From NCBI RefSeq assembly GCF_003432115.1, contig NZ_QWDC01000001.1:620001-684000 (forward strand): a stretch of 64,000 bases of DNA, in the 5' to 3' direction. The position numbers and the translations under genes were made by a program. Below, piece by piece: positions 1-7,174 of this stretch (positions within the stretch are counted from its first letter, which is position 1; each line of letters begins with the position of its first letter). The notes below the pieces were generated by a model, which worked only from the letters and a program-made list of their open reading frames with translations, did not search any database and was not told the DNA's origin. The stretch comes from Mucilaginibacter conchicola (GTDB lineage: Bacteria > Bacteroidota > Bacteroidia > Sphingobacteriales > Sphingobacteriaceae).

Positions 1-543
1 AGTTTTGGCAAAATCGTACCTGTTAAAAGCGTAAGGCCTATTCTGCGTGGCGCGTGCGCCGATAAAATACTTGGCAGCCACTTTTCGTATCGCGCTGTCT
101 TTCGCTGTAATGCCGCCCCCGTCCCCAAATGGATAGGCTTGTGTGATTACTTTTTGCGATGGTACATAGCAATCGATAAGGTGGTTTGATGACGCATTCT
201 CAATCGCCACGCTATCGATCGGAATTTTTAGAAAATGCGGGTGCGTAACACAATGATTAGCGATCTCGTTACCTGCCATTGCGGCCCTGTTTACCAGGTC
301 CCAATTCTTCAGTTGCTTATTGATGGTATTCACCGTAACAAAATATGTGGCATTGATATGGTGCTGTATTAGCAAAGGCAAAGCCACGGTAAACTGCCCG
401 GCAGGGCCATCATCCAGCGTAAGCGTAACGGCGGCTTTCTTATTATTAAACCATGGTGCAATGGTATATAGGGGCTTTTGCGCAAAGCACCAAAGGTTGC
501 CAAAAAGCAGCCCTATTGTTAATGAATATTTTCTTTTCAGCAT
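1..543 (-). CDS. Polysaccharide deacetylase (NodB domain), partial at the window edge
   Basis: Reading the minus strand from the ATG at 543 gives 181 codons without a stop up to the window edge, so the C-terminus is missing. A short signal peptide ends near WCFAQ. The NodB metal-site motifs are visible: TLDDG (usual form TFDDG) at about residue 43, NHCVTHP (H-S/T-xx-H) at about 93, and AYPFG, the third motif, at about 134. Family members remove N- or O-acetyl groups from polysaccharides outside the cytoplasm. The ATG overlaps the stop of the upstream GH140 gene by one base, so the gene is probably translationally coupled as the last known member of the GH27-PQQ-GH140 unit. The substrate cannot be read from the sequence. 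Confidence 0.85.
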   Translation of the reverse strand, partial: MLKRKYSLTIGLLFGNLWCFAQKPLYTIAPWFNNKKAAVTLTLDDGPAGQFTVALPLLIQHHINATYFVTVNTINKQLKNWDLVNRAAMAGNEIANHCVTHPHFLKIPIDSVAIENASSNHLIDCYVPSQKVITQAYPFGDGGGITAKDSAIRKVAAKYFIGARATQNRPYAFNRYDFAKT

Positions 544-1898
544 TATGGTGTTTTATAACCTTTGGCGGCATCATCCAATACCAGCACCCAATCCTGCCCG
601 TAGCCGTTTGTTGGCGGTGTAAATTTATTTTTTTGTTTGTTTGATACCTGCCCGGCCTCTTTTACTTTACCATCGCGCGGATTGTACCAGTATGCCGTTA
701 GTTTATCGCCGCTTACTTTGTTAGCCAGCACGGTGAAAGGCTTCCCCTCTGCCGAATATACAAAAGCATAGTCCTTTCCCCTCGCCGCCTGTATTCGTTC
801 AGGCGCGGGCCTGTCGCCTTCCTGTATCAGCGTCTGATCGGGTACCCTGTCCAGCATCGGGCGGGCCTCTATCAACCGGCGAACATAACGCATTTGGTTA
901 GCGCCTGGCAAATCAAGAGCCTCGTACCAGAACATGTGCGGGCCGTTCAACGGTTCATGTTTGGGGGAATACATCTGCCAAATATCATGGCAGCCATACG
1001 TATGCCCGAATGCTCCCGAGAGCAGATCAAGATAAGCTGATTTGCGCACATCATAAGCACTTGAGGTGCCAAGGTCTTTTACATTGAAACACACGGGGTG
1101 ATCTTCATAAATAGGTTCGCCATCAATGGTGGGTTTTGTTGGCGTGGCATTGTATGATGCGTTTATCCTGTCGTAAACCGGCGTATCTCGGCAATGCCCG
1201 GTCTGGAACATGTTAAAAGCAAACCAATCCTCATTCCTGAACCACTCTGCCGAACCCAGCTGATTAGGTTGGCAGTGATAAGTGATGATGGCTTTGTTAT
1301 TGGTAACCTTCATTATAGCTTTACCCATTGCACGCCAAACGGCAATATCCTGTTCCCCTCGCGGCTGACGGTCGCCGCCTAAGATCCAGATAATGTTCTT
1401 CTTGTTTTTGTAGCGTTTGGCAAGCCAGGTTGCGTAGGTTGCGCCGTCCTGCACATTTAGTATCTCGGGGCCCTTGCCCCAGGTGCCTGCATCCAGTTTA
1501 TCAGCCCAGGTTGGCAAAAAGCCTATAGTAATGCCATATTCAGCCGCTTTGTTTATTATCCAGTCTACATGCTCAAAATATTTCTCGTTGGGTTTGGTGA
1601 GTTTCTCATCTATCAAAGGTTTCTCGCCGTAAGCATTCGGGGCGCGGATGCCGTCCAGTTCTGCAAGGGCAACGGCCTGCACAACCGTAAAGCCCTGTTC
1701 GGCACGTTTCTTAAGATAGCGGTCGGCGTCCTCGCGGTTAAGGCGATGGAAAAGTTCCCAGGCGGTATCACCTATCCAGGTAAACGGTTTACCATCGCGC
1801 AGCAAATAATGTTTATCGGCACTTACACTGAATTGTGCATGGGCGTTGAAAAAGCTTATCAAAAAAACAAATAGCAGTATATATTTTCTCATGATCAT
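543..1898 (-). CDS. GH140-like glycoside hydrolase (DUF4038, apiosidase-type)
   Basis: A 451-residue secreted protein has a signal peptide over residues 1-22; a second ATG at residue 3 would serve equally well. The fold signature is that of DUF4038/GH140: TAWELFHRL near residue 46, GGDRQPRG around Asp176, and DGEP around Glu261. Asp176 and Glu261 are my candidates for the catalytic pair by analogy with the family. GH140 includes the apiosidase of rhamnogalacturonan II breakdown, but related proteins cut other glycosides, so the exact substrate is open. The gene lies 9 bp after the PQQ dehydrogenase gene and overlaps the deacetylase gene by one base. This places it third in a four-gene unit. 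Confidence 0.82.
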   Translation of the reverse strand: MIMRKYILLFVFLISFFNAHAQFSVSADKHYLLRDGKPFTWIGDTAWELFHRLNREDADRYLKKRAEQGFTVVQAVALAELDGIRAPNAYGEKPLIDEKLTKPNEKYFEHVDWIINKAAEYGITIGFLPTWADKLDAGTWGKGPEILNVQDGATYATWLAKRYKNKKNIIWILGGDRQPRGEQDIAVWRAMGKAIMKVTNNKAIITYHCQPNQLGSAEWFRNEDWFAFNMFQTGHCRDTPVYDRINASYNATPTKPTIDGEPIYEDHPVCFNVKDLGTSSAYDVRKSAYLDLLSGAFGHTYGCHDIWQMYSPKHEPLNGPHMFWYEALDLPGANQMRYVRRLIEARPMLDRVPDQTLIQEGDRPAPERIQAARGKDYAFVYSAEGKPFTVLANKVSGDKLTAYWYNPRDGKVKEAGQVSNKQKNKFTPPTNGYGQDWVLVLDDAAKGYKTP

Positions 1899-1907
1899 TT
1901 CAGTTTA

Positions 1908-4058
1908 TCAGGGCAAAGCGAAAGCCACATAACTATCGCCCGACTTGGTATTCATTTTGCCGCCGCCACAGGCTATAACGATGTATTGTTTGCCATTAAG
2001 TTCATAAATAGAGGGCGTAGCATATCCTGGTGCGGGCAGGGTAACCTCCCACAGCAATTTACCGGTTTTCTTATTAAACGCACGAAACTTGCCATCTTTA
2101 GTGGCTGCAATAAACAGCAAACCGCCTTTGCTGATAACAGATGCGCCATAATTCTCGGTACCCGAATCTTCCTTACCATGAGGAAATTCCGGGTCGTTAC
2201 CTAAAGCTTTATGCCAAACAAATTTGCCGGTATTGAGGTCGATAGCACTCAAAGTGCCCCAAGGCGGGCGTATGCCCGGATAGCCCTCTTTGCTAAGGAA
2301 TTTATTATACCCGGCCATGGCATAGGGCAGGCGGTAATACTCGTCATCGGCCTTTACTTCATCTACAAATGGTTTAGGTTGTTCTTGCTTGATATCGAGC
2401 ACAAATGATGCGATAGCTTTGCGTTCATTTGGCTTCAATTGGCGGAAGGCGGGCATCATGCGGCGGCCGGATTGTATCAGCGTATCAAACTGCAACGGTT
2501 TGTATTTCCTGTTGATATTGATGAGCGACGGAAACGTACCGCTGCCTTTACGATCGGCACCGTGGCAGGTCATGCAATAAGATTTGAACAAACGCTGACC
2601 AGCCAGCAAATTCGTCTCGCCTGCTGCTCCTTTAGTCTCTACCTTCATGGCGCGGATGGCCCAGGCCATTTGGTTGGCATTGATGTACAGGTAACCACTC
2701 TCCGGGTCATAAGACGGGCCGCCCCACTCTGCACCGCCATCAAGGCCCGGAAACTCGATGATACCGCCCAGCGTCGGCGCGTTAAACATGTGATCGCTAC
2801 GCAGGCTTTTGTAGGCAGCCAGTACTGCTTTTTTTGAGCTATCGGGCAGATAAGGGTTCAACTCCTGCTCCGTAACCAACTGGCGCATAAACGGTGCCGG
2901 GGCAACGGGATATGGCTGCGTAGGTGACAGCTTCTCTCCTTTCAGATCAGTAAAGGTGGGTACAGGTTTCTCTACAATATCGTAAACCGGTTTGCCTGTT
3001 TCCCTGTTGAACGTGAACACAAAACCTGTTTTGGTGGTGAGCGCCAATGCATCAATGCTTTTGCCATCTTTTTTAATGGTGACGAGTGCCGGTGCCGCCG
3101 GGATATCCCTGTCCCAAACATCGTGGTGGATATCCTGAAAATGCCATTTCAGTTTGCCGGTTTTGGCGTCGAGCGCTAACAGGCAATCGGCATAAAGATG
3201 GTTACCCAGGCGCTTGCCGCCATACCAGTCGTACGAGGCCGAGCCCGTACAACCGTACACAATGCCCCGCTTAGCATCCAGGCTAAAGCCTCCCCATGCG
3301 TTAGCCCCGCCAATGTATTTCCACGCATTCTTATCTTCCCATGACTCATACCCGGGCTCACCGGGCTGCGGTATGGTGTGGAATATCCAAAGTTGCTTGC
3401 CGGTACGTACATTAAATGCGCGGATATGGCCGGGTACGGCATGCGCCCCTTCGTCCACGCGGCTGCCCATTATCATAATATCGCCGTACATTATAGGCGG
3501 CGATGTAGCGGTAACAAAAAGCTCTTTTACATCGCGGTTGAGGCCGTTATGCAGATCCAGCTTTCCATTATCAGCAAAGCTGCTTATCGTTTTACCGGTA
3601 ATAGCATTGATGGCATACAGGTACGGACCAGCAGTGTAGTAGATGCGTTTATCGTTACCATTGGCCCAATAAGCCACACCGCGGCAGTTGTTAAGGATAA
3701 AGAACATCCGCTTGTCTTTAGCCAACGAATCGAAAGGATTAAACTGCCATTTCTCTTTACCTGTTGCAGCATCAATGGCAAACAGTTTCATTTTTGGCGA
3801 TGTACCGTAGAGCACACCGTCGATAATGATGGGGTTGCATTGTATCTGCGAGTGGTTAGCGGTATCGGCGTCGCGGGTGTGATACTCCCAGGCCACCTGC
3901 AGTTTGGTAACGTTGGTGGTATCAACCTGCGTAAGCGATGAGTAATGGATATTCTCGTTCCCGCCTTTGTACTGCGTCCAACCAGTATAATCTTGCTTAT
4001 GGCTGCAGCCCGATAATAAGGCCGCAACAATGGGTAAAGCAGCAAATATTTTTCTCAT
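1908..4058 (-). CDS. PQQ-dependent dehydrogenase with cytochrome c domain, lipoprotein
   Basis: A 716-residue protein starts with a lipoprotein signal (lipobox LLSGC, Cys at about 18). It continues as a quinoprotein beta-propeller: repeated segments such as LKLFAIDAATGKEKWQF and LLALDAKTGKLKWHF are typical propeller blades. A cytochrome c domain is inserted between blades, with heme motif CMTCH at about residues 494-498 and a likely axial Met in RRMMPAF near 533. The propeller then resumes and closes at the C-terminus. Family members oxidise sugars or alcohols in the periplasm with PQQ and pass electrons to heme. No PQQ biosynthesis genes are in the window, so the cofactor may be imported or made elsewhere. 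The gene sits between GH27 and GH140 genes, which suggests a sugar or sugar alcohol substrate. Confidence 0.87.
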   Translation of the reverse strand: MRKIFAALPIVAALLSGCSHKQDYTGWTQYKGGNENIHYSSLTQVDTTNVTKLQVAWEYHTRDADTANHSQIQCNPIIIDGVLYGTSPKMKLFAIDAATGKEKWQFNPFDSLAKDKRMFFILNNCRGVAYWANGNDKRIYYTAGPYLYAINAITGKTISSFADNGKLDLHNGLNRDVKELFVTATSPPIMYGDIMIMGSRVDEGAHAVPGHIRAFNVRTGKQLWIFHTIPQPGEPGYESWEDKNAWKYIGGANAWGGFSLDAKRGIVYGCTGSASYDWYGGKRLGNHLYADCLLALDAKTGKLKWHFQDIHHDVWDRDIPAAPALVTIKKDGKSIDALALTTKTGFVFTFNRETGKPVYDIVEKPVPTFTDLKGEKLSPTQPYPVAPAPFMRQLVTEQELNPYLPDSSKKAVLAAYKSLRSDHMFNAPTLGGIIEFPGLDGGAEWGGPSYDPESGYLYINANQMAWAIRAMKVETKGAAGETNLLAGQRLFKSYCMTCHGADRKGSGTFPSLININRKYKPLQFDTLIQSGRRMMPAFRQLKPNERKAIASFVLDIKQEQPKPFVDEVKADDEYYRLPYAMAGYNKFLSKEGYPGIRPPWGTLSAIDLNTGKFVWHKALGNDPEFPHGKEDSGTENYGASVISKGGLLFIAATKDGKFRAFNKKTGKLLWEVTLPAPGYATPSIYELNGKQYIVIACGGGKMNTKSGDSYVAFALP

Positions 4059-4078
4059 GTATTGGTTTATATTGGCGT

Positions 4079-5278
4079 TTATTTCTTACTCAGGCGCAGC
4101 ATTTTAACATCATGGCGCGCAATGGTAGCTTTAAAATTCGCGGCGGTTGAACCGGCGCTTTTATGCGCCCACAGATCGGTAATTTTAAAGTCGTTACCTA
4201 TTTTGTATTTGGCCCAATCCACATTAACTTTCAAAGGTTTTTCGGTACGATTGAAAAGACATATCGCGGTATCGCCGCCGGCTAATGGTTTCATGTAGAT
4301 CTCAAAATCAAAACCATCCAATATCTTGTAACCTTGTTTACCCAGCTTATCCTGGTCTATGGCAATAACATCTTTATTGGTGAGTACCGCAGCACTTTGT
4401 TTGCTCATTTTACTGAGATCGTTACCAGCAATGAGCGGTGCGGCTATCATACACCAAAGGCTGAAATGTGCGCGCTCTTCTTCCACCGTTAAACCGCCAT
4501 TGCCTACTTCCAGCATATCAGGATCATTCCAATGACCGGGGCCGGCAAACTTATCCAGGCCTGCCTGCATATCCAGTATGGCCACAACGCTACCACCCCA
4601 AACTTTACCCTCAACGGCCTTCACCTTGCCCCATTGGTTCTCAATATCGCCGGTGGTGCGCCACAGGTGGCCAACATCCTGCGCCCAGTACCAGGGCTTG
4701 CTGTTGCCCCACTCGCAAATGCTGAACACAATTGGCCTGCCCGCTTTGTACAACGCATCACGCATTAGTGTATAGGCTTCTTTGGTAGTTTGGCCGTCGC
4801 TGTTGCACCAGTCCAGCTTAAGGTAGTCTACACCCCATTTAGCATAGGTGCGCGCATCCTGAAACTCATAACCACGGCTGCCCGGCCTGCCTGCACAGGT
4901 AAGCTTACCTGCACATGAGTAGATACCGAATTTAAGCCCCTTACTGTGGATATAATCGGCAAGGGCTTTAATGCCCGATGGGAATTTCTTTTCGTCGGCA
5001 ATGATGTTGCCGATACTGTCTCGGCCAACCTGCCAGCAATCGTCAATTACGATGTACTGGTAGCCGGCATCTTTCATGCCCGATGTTACCATGGCATCAG
5101 CCACATCGCGGATAGCCTTTTCACTGATACCATCACAGGCAAATTTGTTCCAGCTGTTCCAGCCCATGGGCGGCGTGAGTGCAAGATCATTAAACTTTTG
5201 TGCCGTGGCGGCACCGCAAAACAGCACAAAGATCAGGGTAAAAATTCTTCTCATGGGTTTCTTGGTAAATGCCTGCAA
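4079..5278 (-). CDS. GH27 alpha-galactosidase (melibiase)
   Basis: The protein has up to 399 residues. The signal peptide suits a start at the Met of residue 9 (5254), MRRIFTLIFVLFCGAATAQ. The GH27 opening TPPMGWNSWNKF, the IDDCWQ motif, the nucleophile Asp156 in YLKLDWCN and the likely acid/base Asp211 in WRTTGDIE (numbers from the upstream start) are all present. GPGHWNDPDML is another conserved active-site stretch. A small beta-sandwich domain closes the protein, as is usual. It should remove terminal alpha-galactose, or in some GH27 members beta-L-arabinopyranose, in the periplasm. It is the first gene of the unit that runs to the left edge; the upstream 140 bp hold its promoter and a 16-bp palindrome. 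Confidence 0.92.
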   Translation of the reverse strand: MQAFTKKPMRRIFTLIFVLFCGAATAQKFNDLALTPPMGWNSWNKFACDGISEKAIRDVADAMVTSGMKDAGYQYIVIDDCWQVGRDSIGNIIADEKKFPSGIKALADYIHSKGLKFGIYSCAGKLTCAGRPGSRGYEFQDARTYAKWGVDYLKLDWCNSDGQTTKEAYTLMRDALYKAGRPIVFSICEWGNSKPWYWAQDVGHLWRTTGDIENQWGKVKAVEGKVWGGSVVAILDMQAGLDKFAGPGHWNDPDMLEVGNGGLTVEEERAHFSLWCMIAAPLIAGNDLSKMSKQSAAVLTNKDVIAIDQDKLGKQGYKILDGFDFEIYMKPLAGGDTAICLFNRTEKPLKVNVDWAKYKIGNDFKITDLWAHKSAGSTAANFKATIARHDVKMLRLSKK

Positions 5279-5297
5279 GCAACAAATTAGCCCCGCA

Positions 5298-5313
5298 ACA
5301 ACTGTACTGTTGT
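5298..5313. promoter_or_regulatory. 16-bp palindrome upstream of the GH27 unit
   Basis: The sequence ACAACTGTACTGTTGT is an inverted repeat around a central GTAC, broken at only two positions. It lies 44 bp upstream of the likely GH27 start and could be an operator. It contains a TACTGT core like the direct-repeat motif of the second carbohydrate locus, but lacks the second half-site, so the same regulator is only possible. Confidence 0.4.
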
Positions 5314-5371
5314 ATGATGTTAAGATAAAGCTATTTATGCAACTTCATTTAAGGCAATATTTTAAAAACAG

Positions 5372-5394
5372 AAAAGCCGCACAGGGCGGCTTTT
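5372..5394 (-). terminator. Intrinsic terminator after the GH172 gene
   Basis: AAAAGCCGC and GCGGCTTTT form a 9-bp stem around a 5-nt loop, 21 bp beyond the GH172 stop. The U-rich arm is in the minus direction, so this ends the GH116-GNAT-GH172 transcript before the GH27 promoter. Confidence 0.8.
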
Positions 5395-5415
5395 GAAAAT
5401 ATATTTTGAATGGGA

Positions 5416-6642
5416 TTATTGCTTCACTCTTAGATTCGCCACGCGATACGCAACCGGCTGCAGTGCCGGCAGGTTATCGGTAGGTTTATCGAGGTAAAAG
5501 AAGGCCGTAGAGGCAAAATCATCGCGGCGGTAATAGTTTGTCCACCCTTTTGGCGAACCGGGCTTAGAGGGCTCAAATTTAGACGAACCGTCATAGAAGC
5601 GGTACATCTTACCATTGTAGGTGGTTACGGGAATAAGCGGCGCGCCTTGTTTTTGGAAAACGGCGATGCTGTCTGTATCATAACCGCCTATTTGCTGTAT
5701 GGTAACCTTCAGGTTGTTTTTGAAGTAAACCGGGTCTTTTACGTGATAGCGATAGAAAGCCCATTGCAGCAAGGTATCATTAGCGATGGTGCAACCCGTA
5801 TAACGAGTGGTATACTTGCCTTGCCCCCAGCCGGTACCGATGTAATCTTCAGTACCCGTACCGTTAAGCGTTGGGTAGTCACCATCATTATCCATATACA
5901 TTTTTACCTCACCCTCGCCAAACCACGATTTGCGGTAAACCGGATTGGCATTTACACCCACGTTAACACCAAGGAAACGGCCATTACCCTCAACCTTTGG
6001 CAGCAATTCAAAGTCTTTACCGAGAGTGGTCAGTGTATCGCGGTGCCAGTAAGCATGCAAGTACAGGCTGTTCGAGGGGATCTGTTTCAACGTATAATCT
6101 ACATCGAAATAGATATCATTAAGTACTTTACCTGATTCATTGGTCACTACGATCTTAGCTGCCTTTTTGAACGGCATCGGGATTAAGCAGGTAAAAGAAC
6201 GCGCTTCGGGATTTACGAAAAATTCATTCTCGAAGGCGGATGTCTTACCCAAACCTGCGCCAAAGAAATCGCCGAAAGGTGCAGTAACCGCGGGCTTTTT
6301 CTCGCCGTCCCAAAATATCTCGATCTTTAAAGAGCGCAACATTTCAGGCGAACGGTCATTAACGGTGGCCCAGATACGGTTGATAACACCCTGTCCTTTG
6401 ATGTCAAGCAATGCCTTTGAACCGCCTGCCGGGATAGGATCGCTGGGGTGGCCTTTGGCTGTTTTGTTTTCCTTGCCGCCTTCGGCCTTGTTACCGTTCA
6501 GGTTCTCGGGACTGCTCCACCGTGTGTCGGCATTTTCATCAAATTGATAGATATCGCCGCCGGTTGAACCTGTGTTGCAGGCGCTTGCAAACAGCAAAAA
6601 CAACCCTGCATAAACAGTTGAAGTAAAATACTTTAATTTCAT
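5416..6642 (-). CDS. GH172 family protein (DUF2961), lipoprotein
   Basis: A 408-residue lipoprotein (lipobox FASAC, Cys at about 22) matches the DUF2961/GH172 family. Characteristic stretches are WSSPENLNGNKAEGG, the DIKGQGVINRIWAT segment, PFGDFFGAG and the later GTGTEDYIGTGWG. GH172 enzymes act on alpha-D-fructofuranosides and alpha-D-arabinofuranosides, and the fold is two jelly rolls that form multimers. Lipid attachment suggests a location at the outer or inner membrane. The gene begins only 5 bp after the GNAT gene and ends the unit at the terminator near 5380. The substrate is not evident from the sequence. Confidence 0.85.
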   Translation of the reverse strand: MKLKYFTSTVYAGLFLLFASACNTGSTGGDIYQFDENADTRWSSPENLNGNKAEGGKENKTAKGHPSDPIPAGGSKALLDIKGQGVINRIWATVNDRSPEMLRSLKIEIFWDGEKKPAVTAPFGDFFGAGLGKTSAFENEFFVNPEARSFTCLIPMPFKKAAKIVVTNESGKVLNDIYFDVDYTLKQIPSNSLYLHAYWHRDTLTTLGKDFELLPKVEGNGRFLGVNVGVNANPVYRKSWFGEGEVKMYMDNDGDYPTLNGTGTEDYIGTGWGQGKYTTRYTGCTIANDTLLQWAFYRYHVKDPVYFKNNLKVTIQQIGGYDTDSIAVFQKQGAPLIPVTTYNGKMYRFYDGSSKFEPSKPGSPKGWTNYYRRDDFASTAFFYLDKPTDNLPALQPVAYRVANLRVKQ

Positions 6643-6647
6643 GTATA

Positions 6648-7106
6648 TTAATCTTTTATCTTCATATCGTTAATGTTATCCAGTAAGAAACAATGGCTAA
6701 AACCTGTCATACCTGTTTTAGGGTAATAGTTAACCGCCTTTGGTGCAGCCAGCAGTATTAACTTTGCTTTTATCGAGTGTTTCTTGGTCTCGTAAATAAG
6801 CTTTGCACCGATGCCCTGCTTCTGGTAATCTTCATCAACCGCAAGGTCTGATAGATAGGTACAAAAGGCAAAATCTGTAAGCGCGCGTGATACGCCTACC
6901 AGCTTACCATCTACCCGCGCGGTGATAATGAGGTTGGCATTTTGCAGCATGGCTTCAATGCGCTCGGGGTCATCAACCGGCCTGCGCTCGGCAAGGGTAC
7001 TGCGCTGCAATACATCAACAAATTCTTCGGAACTAAGGGTTAATTCGCGCTGATAAACTACGGGAGAAGTGGCCATTGTTTTAGGTTTTATGTTTACGAT
7101 GGTCAA
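6648..7106 (-). CDS. GNAT family N-acetyltransferase
   Basis: A small GNAT-fold protein, 152 residues from the first ATG or 141 from the ATG at 7073 (MATSPVVYQRELTLSS). The acetyl-CoA site is recognisable in LAVDEDYQKQGIGAKLI, which matches the Q/R-x-x-G-x-G/A signature. Many close relatives act on small amines or on unknown substrates. It is sandwiched between the GH116 and GH172 genes, 5 bp before the latter, so it is co-transcribed with carbohydrate enzymes. No signal peptide is present, so it works in the cytoplasm. It may be a passenger rather than part of the sugar pathway. Confidence 0.8.
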   Translation of the reverse strand: MTIVNIKPKTMATSPVVYQRELTLSSEEFVDVLQRSTLAERRPVDDPERIEAMLQNANLIITARVDGKLVGVSRALTDFAFCTYLSDLAVDEDYQKQGIGAKLIYETKKHSIKAKLILLAAPKAVNYYPKTGMTGFSHCFLLDNINDMKIKD

Positions 7107-7174
7107 ATATCATCAGCAGGCTCAGGCTGGTGATAGTCCAATAAATATAAATCAATTAGTCCAGAGACCGTGTA

